From: CALEAR01 sp035301485
GTDB lineage: Bacteria; Pseudomonadota; Gammaproteobacteria; Pseudomonadales; Alcanivoracaceae
Length of the DNA stretch: 64,000 nt
Assembly (NCBI GenBank): GCA_035301485.1
Contig: DATGUF010000013.1
Coordinates: 1 to 64,000, forward strand
Direction: 5' to 3'
The notes below the pieces were generated by a model. The model ran no database searches. It was not told the DNA's origin and saw only the letters and a list, made by a program, of their open reading frames with translations. Position 1 is the first letter of the stretch; each line of letters opens with the position of its first letter. The position numbers and the translations under genes are program-made. Below, one piece after another: positions 33,704 through 42,055 of the stretch.

Positions 33704-34559
33704 GCTTAACCATATTGAGGTGGCGCACCTGAGCGGGCCAATTATGTTGGTGGAGCCGCTTGGCAATGTTCTCCACGGCAAACACAGACCTATGCTGGCC
33801 ACCTGTGCAGCCAATGGCCACGGTGATATAGCTGCGGTCATTTTCTTCGTAGCGCGGCAGCCAGTTGAGCAGCAAATGCTCAATGTCATTTAAAATGCCA
33901 GCGGTGGCTTTTTGTGCGTGGAGAAAATCTATCACCGGCTGGTCGCAGCCACTGTAGGGGCGCAAGGAAGCATCCCAATAAGGGTTTGGCAGCATGCGCA
34001 CATCAAACACTAAATCTGCATCAGTGGGCACGCCATGCTTAAAACCAAAAGATTGAATTAGGATCGATAAGTTTTCAGTGCGTTGCACCACGCGCTCGCG
34101 TACTTTGTTGCGCAGGGTGTGGGGGGCCAAGCGGCTAGTGTCGATAACGAGGTCCGCCGTTTCGCGGATATTACTGAGTAATTCTGCTTCATGCACAATG
34201 GCTTCATAAAGCGACATGTTGCGATTACTTAGCGGGTGACGGCGGCGAGTGGAGCTAAAACGCTTCAGCAAAGTTTCGTTATCAGCATCAAGGAAAATGG
34301 TTTCGTGCTGAATGTCTGGGTTTTCTATTTCTGCCAAAATGGCAGTGAATTTAGGTAGCTGCTCACGCACGTTGCGCGCATCAATACCCACTGCAACGTT
34401 TTTCAGTTCATTGGGTAGCTCGGTGAGCAGTTGCTCGGCTAAAGCGGGCAGCAACCCCAAGGGAAGGTTGTCGACACAATAAAAGCCCTGGTCTTCTAAG
34501 GCTTGTAAGGCTGTGGTTTTTCCAGAGCCTGAGCGGCCACTTACAATCAATAACTTCAT
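33687..34559 (-). CDS. rapZ: RNase adapter protein RapZ
   Basis: RNA-binding adapter that in E. coli guides RNase E to the sRNA GlmZ and so controls glucosamine-6-phosphate synthase. The 290-residue protein has a P-loop GRSGSGKT (8-15), a Walker B-like FLDADNETL region near 90 and the C-terminal phosphate/sugar-binding domain with GCTGGQHRSV near 255. It is downstream of ptsN by 18 bases. The phosphocarrier gene npr, which usually follows rapZ, is missing. Confidence 0.96.
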   Translation of the reverse strand: MKLLIVSGRSGSGKTTALQALEDQGFYCVDNLPLGLLPALAEQLLTELPNELKNVAVGIDARNVREQLPKFTAILAEIENPDIQHETIFLDADNETLLKRFSSTRRRHPLSNRNMSLYEAIVHEAELLSNIRETADLVIDTSRLAPHTLRNKVRERVVQRTENLSILIQSFGFKHGVPTDADLVFDVRMLPNPYWDASLRPYSGCDQPVIDFLHAQKATAGILNDIEHLLLNWLPRYEENDRSYITVAIGCTGGQHRSVFAVENIAKRLHQHNWPAQVRHLNMVKHSAEE

Positions 34560-34577
34560 TAAACCTACCTGCTGATG

Positions 34578-35051
34578 CTATGAAATGAGTTCTAGTTCAA
34601 TGCGTGAATTAACGGCTTGCTCAAATAACTCTTTTGCAGAGGCTGCATTGCGTAACGCTTTACGGTACTCGCTTTGGCCAAATAGGTTGGCGATGTAGCT
34701 GAGCGTATTAAAGTGCTGCTCAGGGTCCGTATTGGGAACAATCAGCATAAAGGCGATGTCCACGGGCTGGTTGTCGGAGGCTTCAAAATCGATGGCTTCA
34801 TCTAAAGTAATCAGTAAAGCCATGGGTTGAGTGCAAGCGTCTAAACGACAGTGGGGAAGGGCGATGCCTTCCCCAATGCCAGTTGAGCCTAATCGTTCTC
34901 GAGCTAACAAGGATTCGAATACCGTGTCTGTGTTGAGTTCACTATGGATAGCGGTGATTCTTTCCGCGATGTCTTCTAGCAAACGTTTTTTGTTAACGCC
35001 TGGCACGTGATGAAAAGTGTTTTCAGGGGTTAAAAGATCTCGCATTCGCAT
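34578..35051 (-). CDS. ptsN: Nitrogen-PTS enzyme IIA (EIIA-Ntr)
   Basis: Phosphoryl acceptor of the PTS-Ntr chain (PtsP-NPr-EIIANtr), which regulates K+ transport and envelope homeostasis rather than sugar uptake. The 157-residue protein has the phosphorylated histidine in GIALPHCRL near residue 67. Two starts six bases apart are possible. The ATG at 35051 has AAGG with six-base spacing. Its usual phosphate donor gene npr is not nearby. Confidence 0.94.
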   Translation of the reverse strand: MRMRDLLTPENTFHHVPGVNKKRLLEDIAERITAIHSELNTDTVFESLLARERLGSTGIGEGIALPHCRLDACTQPMALLITLDEAIDFEASDNQPVDIAFMLIVPNTDPEQHFNTLSYIANLFGQSEYRKALRNAASAKELFEQAVNSRIELELIS

Positions 35052-35073
35052 TGTTAGCCTTGTTACCTTTGGG

Positions 35074-35373
35074 TTAGTTGCCTTGGTTACGGCTAATGAT
35101 CTTACTCTTATGTTTGCGAACTTGCCTATCCATTTTATCTATCAGTAAATCAATGGCGGCATACATATCGTGAGCTTCGGCGGAGGCAAAAAGCTCGCCA
35201 CCTGCAACACGAATAGCAGATTCAGCCTTATGGGAGTTGGGCTCAGGGGAAAGGGTAACTTTCACACTGGTGATGTCGTCAGTGTGGCGGTCAATACGGG
35301 CAAACTTGTCGTTAACATAACTGCGCAGTGCATCAGTAACATTGATGTGGCGACCTACTACCTGAATTTGCAT
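35074..35373 (-). CDS. hpf: Ribosome hibernation promoting factor (short form)
   Basis: Short HPF of 99 residues that binds the decoding region of idle 30S subunits and promotes 100S dimers in stationary phase. It begins MQIQVVGRHINVTDALR and ends in a basic tail, with no long-HPF dimerisation domain. AGGAG lies just upstream of the ATG. It normally follows rpoN, which is absent here. Confidence 0.95.
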   Translation of the reverse strand: MQIQVVGRHINVTDALRSYVNDKFARIDRHTDDITSVKVTLSPEPNSHKAESAIRVAGGELFASAEAHDMYAAIDLLIDKMDRQVRKHKSKIISRNQGN

Positions 35374-35650
35374 AGCTGACTCCTCTTAGTCTTATAAGAA
35401 TTAGCGCCCCATCTATTATGTATGGTTTTGGGTGCGCTAAGAGTGTGTTAGGAATGGCTACCTAAACACGCCAAGGCTTCTGGCCGACACTCACTGGTTC
35501 AACTTAGGTTTGAGGAGGTCGGCATCAAGCAAACCTTGTGCCCTCATCATGGCATGAAGAAACGTTCTTGGGTAGTAGCTAAAAAAATAAGATGTAAGAA
35601 GGTGAGAAATGCACGTGCGGCTAATAGATGCAGCCTATTAGCCGGGCGTT
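35374..35650. other. Non-coding gap between lptB and hpf where rpoN is expected
   Basis: 277 bases without a credible gene on either strand. I see no rpoN remnant (no RpoN-box ARRTVAKYR-like peptide). It contains a perfect ten-base-arm hairpin after lptB (35618-35627 / 35635-35644) and a CATAAT-type -10 close to hpf that might give hpf its own promoter. Confidence 0.6.
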
Positions 35651-36379
35651 TTATAAGCGGAAGTCGGCGCCTAAGTAAACATCGCGCACTTGTTGGTTCG
35701 ATAAGATGGTGTCGGCATCGCCAGCGGCAATAATATGGCCGGCACTCACAATGTAAGCAGTATCGCAGATGTCTAACGTCTCGCGCACGTTGTGGTCGGT
35801 AATTAGAACACCAATGTTGCGTTCGCTTAAGTGACGAATAACGCTCTTGATATCGTTAACCGAGATAGGGTCTACCCCGGCGAATGGTTCATCAAGCAAA
35901 ATGAAGGAGGGGTCAGTAGCTAAGCCACGAGCAATTTCTGCACGGCGTCGCTCACCACCCGATAAGCTCATGCCGAGGCTGTCGCGAATGTGGGTAATGC
36001 TGAATTCTTCAAGCAGTTTGTCGCGTTCTTCTTCGCGCTGTTGCTTAGAGAGGTCTTTGCGTGTTTGCAAAATAGCCATGATGTTATCGGCCACAGAAAG
36101 ACGGCGAAAAATACTGGCTTCTTGGGGTAAATAACCAATGCCACGCTTAGCACGGCCATGCATGGGTAGAGCGGTAATATCTTCGTCACCAATGGTTACG
36201 TAGCCGCCGTCTGGCTGCACAAGGCCGACAATCATATAAAAGCAGGTGGTTTTACCTGCGCCATTAGGGCCGAGTAAACCTACCACCTGGCCTGGGCTTA
36301 CCGCCAAGGACACATCTTCAATAATACGGCGGCTTTTATAACTTTTTGCTAAATGGTGGGCTTTTAATTGTTTTGTCAT
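35651..36379 (-). CDS. lptB: LPS export ATP-binding protein LptB
   Basis: ATPase of the LptB2FGC transporter that extracts LPS from the inner membrane and drives it across the Lpt bridge. The 242-residue protein has Walker A GPNGAGKTT near 36, signature LSGGERRRAEIARGLA near 139 and Walker B FILLDEPFAG near 160. It overlaps lptA by four bases. Confidence 0.97.
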   Translation of the reverse strand: MTKQLKAHHLAKSYKSRRIIEDVSLAVSPGQVVGLLGPNGAGKTTCFYMIVGLVQPDGGYVTIGDEDITALPMHGRAKRGIGYLPQEASIFRRLSVADNIMAILQTRKDLSKQQREEERDKLLEEFSITHIRDSLGMSLSGGERRRAEIARGLATDPSFILLDEPFAGVDPISVNDIKSVIRHLSERNIGVLITDHNVRETLDICDTAYIVSAGHIIAAGDADTILSNQQVRDVYLGADFRL

Positions 36380-36864
36380 GGTTTTGCCTTTTCGCCAGGA
36401 ATAACTAAGCGTACGCGTTCGCCAGGCTGTTGGCTGCTTGCCTCTACGTTTTGGCTGCCAAGATGATATACCACTCTGGCCCCCTCGAACGTGCGGCCCG
36501 CATTATTAATGTAAGCGTTTTTGGTTAACGTGATGGTGTCTTTGGCAACTTGATAAACCAACTTTTGGGCGCGTGCATGGGTATCGTTGCCGTCTTGTAA
36601 GGTAACGGGGTTGCCTTCCGCTTCCACGCGTGTGAGGTCGCCATTTTGGTTAATGAAGAGCTTGATAGTACGCGCTGTCATTTTACGGTTGCCTTGCTCT
36701 AATTCGGCATTGCCTTCGTAAATGCCCCAACCTTCGTGCTGATAAAAGCGTGCGCTGTCAGCGGTAATAATGGTATCTGCTTCAGGATTAGCCGTCGCCA
36801 CGTTGGCGAGCAACAACAAGGGTAATGTAGCCATTAAAATGTGCGGCCATTTATTCCGAAACAT
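36376..36864 (-). CDS. lptA: LPS periplasmic bridge protein LptA
   Basis: Periplasmic OstA-fold protein whose oligomers form the LPS bridge between LptC and LptD. The 162-residue protein has a signal peptide (cleavage after about residue 25), the ADSARFYQHEGWGIYEGNAELEQGN beta-jellyroll start typical of LptA, and a charged C-terminus. It overlaps both lptC and lptB. Confidence 0.94.
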   Translation of the reverse strand: MFRNKWPHILMATLPLLLLANVATANPEADTIITADSARFYQHEGWGIYEGNAELEQGNRKMTARTIKLFINQNGDLTRVEAEGNPVTLQDGNDTHARAQKLVYQVAKDTITLTKNAYINNAGRTFEGARVVYHLGSQNVEASSQQPGERVRLVIPGEKAKP

Positions 36865-37399
36865 AGCGGCTCTCCACCGGTTTGTGTAAATCTAAAATGC
36901 CTGTTTTAGCGTCAGCGCTCATGCCGCCTGCTGTAGTAGTGCTAGTGCCTTGTTGTATGCGAACCGGCGTGTCTGAATGCATTTTCTCTGTTTTTGAAAA
37001 GTAGGTGAGGTGTTCAGTTTCGAGGCGCATGCGCTGTGCTTGCTGCTGTTGCGCTAGCACCTTACCTGAAAGTTGTAGCTCTTTTTTCTGATTGTTGAGT
37101 AAAGCGTTTTCGCTCTCAATATGCCAAGTCATTTCACCATCATAGAGATCGAGCGTTGGTTGCGTCAGAGTAGTAGTGAAATCGTAGTCGTTCTCAACTA
37201 ACTCTTTGGTGTTAATGACGTATTCCAAGGCGCCAGTTTCGTCAAAAATTTGCGCGTACACACCTTCAGCAATAATTAAGGGTGTTTTTTTGGCTTCTTC
37301 ACTTTCACCAGGCAAACGTCCATCCCATTCATTAAGAACGGCGATAGCTACAACAGATAATAAAATGCCGAGTGCACTAAAGAAACCGCCTTTACTCAT
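36851..37399 (-). CDS. lptC: LPS export protein LptC
   Basis: Bitopic inner-membrane protein passing LPS from LptB2FG to LptA. The 182-residue protein has one N-terminal helix (about 6-22) and a periplasmic jellyroll with KKELQLSGKV and LETEHLTYFSKTEKMHSDTPVRI, conserved in the family. It overlaps kdsC by four bases and lptA by 14. Confidence 0.93.
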   Translation of the reverse strand: MSKGGFFSALGILLSVVAIAVLNEWDGRLPGESEEAKKTPLIIAEGVYAQIFDETGALEYVINTKELVENDYDFTTTLTQPTLDLYDGEMTWHIESENALLNNQKKELQLSGKVLAQQQQAQRMRLETEHLTYFSKTEKMHSDTPVRIQQGTSTTTAGGMSADAKTGILDLHKPVESRYVSE

Positions 37400-37920
37400 G
37401 GCAGGCGCTCATCATGTCGGGCGGCGAGAAGAATATCGCAGATGTCGCGTACGGCACCATGGCCTCCAGCACGCTGAGTAATAATGTGTGCGGCATTGGT
37501 GGCTTGCACGTGGCCATTCGGCACGGAAAAAGCGAGGCTCGACCAAGCAAGTGCGGGAGCGTCGGGGGCATCATCGCCCGCGTAGCCCACTTGATCGGCG
37601 TTGTATCCAAACTCTTCCGCAATGGAGGCTAGTGCTACTTTTTTGTCTAAGCGCCCTTGGATGACTTTGTCGAAACCTAAATCTGCCGCACGTTTTTCTA
37701 CCATGGGAGAATTACGGCCAGTAATAATGGCGAGCTTAACGCCATCTTGGCGCAGTGCCTTTAGGCCATGGCCATCGAGCGCATGAAAAATTTTAAGTAC
37801 TTCGCCATCGGCATTATAAATAAGGCGGCCATCGGTCATGACGCCATCCACATCAAAGGCCATTAGGCGTAACGCTTGTGCGCGCTCACGTAAATCTTTT
37901 TCATCGATGCGATAGATCAT
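37396..37920 (-). CDS. kdsC: 3-deoxy-D-manno-octulosonate 8-phosphate phosphatase
   Basis: HAD-superfamily phosphatase that releases Kdo for LPS inner-core synthesis. The 174-residue protein has the catalytic motif DVDGVMTDG (nucleophile Asp near 23), AIITGRNS (motif II), the motif III lysine in the VIQGRLDKK region and YAGDDAPDAPAL (motif IV). It forms a tetramer and lacks a cap domain, as its short length shows. It follows kdsD by three bases. Confidence 0.95.
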   Translation of the reverse strand: MIYRIDEKDLRERAQALRLMAFDVDGVMTDGRLIYNADGEVLKIFHALDGHGLKALRQDGVKLAIITGRNSPMVEKRAADLGFDKVIQGRLDKKVALASIAEEFGYNADQVGYAGDDAPDAPALAWSSLAFSVPNGHVQATNAAHIITQRAGGHGAVRDICDILLAARHDERLP

Positions 37921-37923
37921 GGG

Positions 37924-38895
37924 TTAAACCACTCCAGCTTTGAGTAAATCGTGCATGTTTAGTGCGCCCACCGCCTCATTATTGTCATTCACAACAATGA
38001 GGCCGTTAATTTTCTTTGTTTCCATAAGACTAACAGCTTCAGCTGCTAACATGTTAGGGCGTGCCACCACTGGATTTTTGGTCATGACATCAGCAATGTT
38101 TTGGCTTTTATAATCAATATTTTCTTGGTCGAATAAACGGCGCAGATCACCATCCGTGAAAACACCTGCCAAGGTGTTGTCATGGTTTAGCACGGCCGTC
38201 ATGCCTAGCCCCTTTTGGCTGATGTTTAAGATAGCGTCACGTAGCGAAGTGGTGATGGACACAGAGGGTAGATCATCATCTTTATGCATGATGTCTTCTA
38301 CGCGTAGCAGTAAGCGCCGCCCTAGGCTGCCGCCAGGGTGCGATAAAGCAAAATCCTCTGCTGAAAAACCGCGAGCTTCTAATAGTGCAATAGCCAATGC
38401 ATCGCCCATGGCTAGCGCAGCAGTAGTGCTAGAAGTGGGAGCTAAGTTGAGTGGGCACGCTTCTTCATCAACAATCACAGGAATGTGCACATCGGATTGG
38501 GTTGCCAAAGTGGATTCAGGGCGGCCGGTAATACTAATTAGCGGAATGTTGCGGCGTTTCAATACCGGTAAAATAGTGATGACTTCACTGGTTTCTCCCG
38601 AGTTGGAAAGAGCCAGTACCACGTCTATCGGTGTAATCATGCCAAGGTCGCCATGGGAGGCTTCAGCGGGGTGCACAAAAAAAGAAGGCGTCCCAGTGCT
38701 AGCAAAGGTGGCGGCTATTTTAGCTGCCACATGGCCCGATTTCCCCATGCCGGTAACAATAACACGGCCCTGGCAGGCAAGTATGCGCTCGCAGGCGTTT
38801 TCAAACTGCGAATTAATAGAACCAATTTGTTTAGTAATAGCTGCCGCTTCGATTTCTAGTACGCGGCGGCCAGCAGCGAGAAAAGATTGCGTCAT
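37924..38895 (-). CDS. kdsD: Arabinose-5-phosphate isomerase
   Basis: Interconverts ribulose-5-phosphate and arabinose-5-phosphate, the first step to Kdo. The 323-residue protein has an N-terminal SIS domain (GMGKSGHVAAKIAATFASTG near 52-71, HPAEASHGDLGM) and two C-terminal CBS domains (from about 205). The frame extends 77 codons upstream, but MTQSFLAAGRR at 38895 has GAGGG upstream and the family N-terminus. First gene of kdsD-kdsC-lptCAB. Confidence 0.95.
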   Translation of the reverse strand: MTQSFLAAGRRVLEIEAAAITKQIGSINSQFENACERILACQGRVIVTGMGKSGHVAAKIAATFASTGTPSFFVHPAEASHGDLGMITPIDVVLALSNSGETSEVITILPVLKRRNIPLISITGRPESTLATQSDVHIPVIVDEEACPLNLAPTSSTTAALAMGDALAIALLEARGFSAEDFALSHPGGSLGRRLLLRVEDIMHKDDDLPSVSITTSLRDAILNISQKGLGMTAVLNHDNTLAGVFTDGDLRRLFDQENIDYKSQNIADVMTKNPVVARPNMLAAEAVSLMETKKINGLIVVNDNNEAVGALNMHDLLKAGVV

Positions 38896-39026
38896 AATGC
38901 CCTCATCCAGTGTGGCTCTAGTATACACGTGCAGGAGGGTGAATATAACACGGTTTGAGTAGCAACATGAGTGCGAGAAAGCACCACGGAGACATTTCAC
39001 AATTTTGTTGTCTATGGGCGATATAG

Positions 39027-39057
39027 GCACTGCTAAAAATTTAGCGGTGCGTATAAT
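39027..39057 (+). promoter_or_regulatory. Operator-like palindrome abutting the mlaC -10 box
   Basis: Eleven-base arms (39027-39037 / 39040-39050, one mismatch) with a two-base centre, followed one base later by a perfect TATAAT (39052-39057). No good -35 is visible; the palindrome occupies its place. It suggests a regulator site controlling mlaC-ibaG-murA. Confidence 0.5.
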
Positions 39058-39098
39058 AAGTAAACCGTTCATTAGGGTATTTAAAAAGGAACATAATA

Positions 39099-39740
39099 AT
39101 GAAGACATTATCTTTGCGTACCGCATGGCAGCTAGCTTTTGTGTTGTTTTTCTCTTTGGCTAGTTCTGTGTTTGCCGCACAGCAGCCAGATGAAGTAATT
39201 CGCGTGGCGGTGCAAAAACTCACTGAACGTATCGATGCAGAGCGTGAGCAATTGGAAAAAGATGAAAAATATGCGCAAACCGTTATCGATGAAGAGCTCA
39301 GTGATTTAGTGGATTTTCGCCGTATCACACGTTCCGTGATGGGCCCCTATTTCAACGCAGCTACGCGCGAGCAGCGGAATAATTTTTTAGAAACTTTCCG
39401 CCAAGGTTTAATTAATACCTATGCAACAGGCGTAACCATGTACGAAGGCCAAAACTATAAAGTGCACCCATTAGGTGAAGGCGATGTGCGCGGTAATCGT
39501 GCGCGCGTGCAAATGGAGTTTTTCACCAGTGAAGGGAAATCGTTGCCCATTGCTTACACACTCACGAATACCGATGGCGAATGGAAAGTGGATAACGTTA
39601 TCGTTAACAACTTAAACCTTGGCCGTGTATTCCGCGATCAATTTGCGCAAGACATGGAAGAGCATGGTAATGACATCGATAAAGTGATCAGCAACTGGTC
39701 CGTTGATGTGGATGTGGAAGGTGTGAAGGCAGGGCAGTAA
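39099..39740 (+). CDS. mlaC: Periplasmic phospholipid-binding protein MlaC
   Basis: Periplasmic shuttle that carries phospholipids between the MlaA outer-membrane complex and MlaFEDB. The 213-residue protein has a signal peptide (about 1-26), then the Tgt2/MlaC domain with LVDFRRITRSVMGPYFNAAT near 70 and the helical C-terminal part. SD AAGGA. The genes mlaF, mlaE and mlaD that normally precede it, and mlaB that follows, are not here. It has its own promoter region. Confidence 0.92.
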   Translation: MKTLSLRTAWQLAFVLFFSLASSVFAAQQPDEVIRVAVQKLTERIDAEREQLEKDEKYAQTVIDEELSDLVDFRRITRSVMGPYFNAATREQRNNFLETFRQGLINTYATGVTMYEGQNYKVHPLGEGDVRGNRARVQMEFFTSEGKSLPIAYTLTNTDGEWKVDNVIVNNLNLGRVFRDQFAQDMEEHGNDIDKVISNWSVDVDVEGVKAGQ

Positions 39741-39818
39741 CGAAAGCTTCTGCACTTTATTCTAAAAACCCGTATCATACTGCGGGTTTGAATACATCAA
39801 TACAGTGAGGGCAGCAGC

Positions 39819-40070
39819 GTGAATGCGGAACAAGTACAAGTATTAGTGGAAGCAGGTTTTGACGATGCGGAAGTAGCCGTGCAAGGCGAAGGCGGTAAGT
39901 TCCAAGTAAGAGTTGTATCGTCAGCATTTGAAGGCCTTACCACAGTGCGTAAACAACAATTGGTTTATGCGTGCTTAAACGAAGCCATAGGTAATGGCAG
40001 CATTCATGCTGTGGAAATGGCCACTTACACCCCAGAACAGTGGGCTGAACTTCAACAGCAAAACTCCTAA
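39819..40070 (+). CDS. ibaG: BolA-family protein IbaG
   Basis: BolA/IbaG (YrbA) protein of 83 residues. These bind monothiol glutaredoxin Grx4 through a [2Fe-2S] cluster and are linked to iron-sulfur handling and acid stress. It shows the GGKFQVRVVSSAFEGLTTVRKQQLVYA class II KH-like core. GTG start. It lies between mlaC and murA in the conserved order. Confidence 0.93.
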   Translation: MNAEQVQVLVEAGFDDAEVAVQGEGGKFQVRVVSSAFEGLTTVRKQQLVYACLNEAIGNGSIHAVEMATYTPEQWAELQQQNS

Positions 40071-40102
40071 GCGTTTGGCTTCTGTAAAACTAAGGTTCAT
40101 AT

Positions 40103-41365
40103 ATGGATAAGTTACTCATAACCGGCGGCCAGCGCTTAGACGGTGAAATACGTATTTCAGGCTCTAAAAACTCGTCATTGCCTATTATCGCAGCTACTTT
40201 ATTAGCTAGCGAACCCGTGACACTTGGCAACTTGCCACATTTGCAAGATGTGACGACGTTGTTAGAGCTGGTGGGCCGCATGGGCGTGAGCGTGGTGGTG
40301 GATGACCGCATGAATGTGGAAATTGACGCCTCCACCATTACCGACTACGAAGCACCCTATGAGCTAGTGCGCACCATGCGCGCTTCTATCTTGGTGCTAG
40401 GGCCCTTGGTGGCTCGCTTTGGCCAAGCCATAGTGTCCTTGCCAGGTGGCTGTGCTATTGGTAGCCGTCCTGTGGATTTACACCTGCGCGGTTTAGAAGC
40501 CATGGGCGCTAACATCGAAGTGAAAAACGGCTATGTGCACGCTAGCGTGGATGGCCGCCTTAAAGGCGCACATATCGTTTTTGATGTGGTGACGGTAACG
40601 GGTACTGAGAACTTACTCATGGCCGCTACTTTGGCGGAAGGCACCACGGTGTTAGAAAACGCCGCGCGCGAACCAGAAATTGAAGATTTAGCGAATTGTT
40701 TAATCAAAATGGGCGCTAAAATCACCGGTGCCGGCACAGACACCATTACCATTGAAGGTGTTGAACGCTTGCATGGCTGCCATCACGATGTGATTGCTGA
40801 TCGCATAGAAACGGGCACCTATTTAATTGCAGCTGCGATTACCGGTGGGCGTGTTAAAGTTACCAATACCGTGCCAGAGCTGCTAGATTCCACCTTGCAA
40901 AAGTTGCGTGAAGCTGGCGCAGTAATCACCGTTGGCGAAGACTGGATAGCACTAGATATGGAAGGGCGTCGCCCGAAAGCCGTGTCCTTGCGCACTGCAC
41001 CACACCCTGGCATGCCTACAGATATGCAAGCGCAGTTTAGCGCCATGAACACCTTGGCGGAAGGCACAGGCACCATTGTGGAAACTATTTTTGAAAACCG
41101 CTTTATGCACATGCAAGAACTCATGCGCATGGGGGCAAACATTCAAATAGAAGGTAATACCGCTATTATTCATGGTGTGGAAAAGCTAAAAGCCGCCCCG
41201 GTTATGGCCACTGATTTGCGCGCCTCAGCTTCGCTTGTTATTGCAGCGCTGGCCGCAGAAGGCGATACACTGGTAGACCGCATCTATCATATCGATAGAG
41301 GCTATGAAGACATTGAAGAGAAGCTTCGTACGCTCGGTGCCAAGATACAGCGCGTATCAAGCTGA
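40103..41365 (+). CDS. murA: UDP-N-acetylglucosamine 1-carboxyvinyltransferase
   Basis: First committed step of peptidoglycan synthesis: transfers enolpyruvate from PEP to UDP-GlcNAc. The 420-residue protein has the fosfomycin-reactive cysteine in SLPGGCAIGSRPVDLH (about 116), the N-terminal SGSKNSSLPI and the C-terminal DLRASASLVIAALAAEG. Because the active-site Cys is present rather than Asp, fosfomycin sensitivity is expected. It follows ibaG and precedes hisG, as in Pseudomonas. Confidence 0.97.
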   Translation: MDKLLITGGQRLDGEIRISGSKNSSLPIIAATLLASEPVTLGNLPHLQDVTTLLELVGRMGVSVVVDDRMNVEIDASTITDYEAPYELVRTMRASILVLGPLVARFGQAIVSLPGGCAIGSRPVDLHLRGLEAMGANIEVKNGYVHASVDGRLKGAHIVFDVVTVTGTENLLMAATLAEGTTVLENAAREPEIEDLANCLIKMGAKITGAGTDTITIEGVERLHGCHHDVIADRIETGTYLIAAAITGGRVKVTNTVPELLDSTLQKLREAGAVITVGEDWIALDMEGRRPKAVSLRTAPHPGMPTDMQAQFSAMNTLAEGTGTIVETIFENRFMHMQELMRMGANIQIEGNTAIIHGVEKLKAAPVMATDLRASASLVIAALAAEGDTLVDRIYHIDRGYEDIEEKLRTLGAKIQRVSS

Positions 41366-41403
41366 GCAGACTCCATTTTTATACCACAACACCGAGGACT
41401 GTC

Positions 41404-42054
41404 ATGGCCAATGAAAAGCCGTTGACGATCGCTCTCTCCAAAGGGCGCATCCTGAAAGAAACATTGCCTTTGCTGCAAGCAGCGGGCATTAGCTTATTAG
41501 AAGATCCAGAGAAGTCGCGTAAGTTAATTTTTGATACCACGCGCGACGACGTAAAAATCATCATCATTCGCGCCACGGATGTGCCGCCCTATGTGCAATA
41601 TGGTGCAGCCGATTTAGGCGTGGCCGGTAAAGACGTGCTGATGGAGCATGGTGCGGCAGGTATTTATGAACCCTTAGATTTAAATATTGCACGCTGTAAG
41701 CTGATGGTAGCAGCGCCACAGGGTGCTGAAGAGATCACCGGAAGAATCCGCGTGGCCACCAAGTTTGTGGATATTACCCGCCATTACTACGCATCTAAGG
41801 GGCAGCAAGCCGACGTTATTAAGTTATACGGTGCCATGGAGCTAGCGCCTATTGTAGGGCTAGCAGACCGCATCGTAGACGTGGTAGATACAGGTAATAC
41901 CTTGCGTGCGAATGGCTTAGAGCCCACTGAGTTAATCGCCCATATTTCTAGCCGCCTGATTGTAAACCGCGCTAGTTTGAAAACACGCCACGAAGAAATA
42001 CAGGGCATTATCGATCTCTTAGCTAAAGCCGTGGCTGAGCGAGAAGAGGCATAA
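41404..42054 (+). CDS. hisG: ATP phosphoribosyltransferase, short form
   Basis: First enzyme of histidine synthesis, joining ATP and PRPP. At 216 residues it is the short HisG(S) form, lacking the C-terminal regulatory domain. This form works as a hetero-octamer with HisZ, which is not in this window. ALSKGRI near residue 10 and VVDTGNTLRANGL near 165 (the PRPP loop) are visible. One base separates it from hisD. Confidence 0.96.
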   Translation: MANEKPLTIALSKGRILKETLPLLQAAGISLLEDPEKSRKLIFDTTRDDVKIIIIRATDVPPYVQYGAADLGVAGKDVLMEHGAAGIYEPLDLNIARCKLMVAAPQGAEEITGRIRVATKFVDITRHYYASKGQQADVIKLYGAMELAPIVGLADRIVDVVDTGNTLRANGLEPTELIAHISSRLIVNRASLKTRHEEIQGIIDLLAKAVAEREEA

Positions 42055-42055
42055 C

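Noticed and set aside
35536..35733. 65-codon frame (+) in the lptB-hpf gap
   Set aside because: Composition is arginine-rich and random-looking, and it runs into lptB antisense. It is not a remnant of rpoN.
38156..38962. 268-codon plus-strand frame opposite kdsD
   Set aside because: Antisense shadow; kdsD has intact SIS and CBS motifs on the minus strand.
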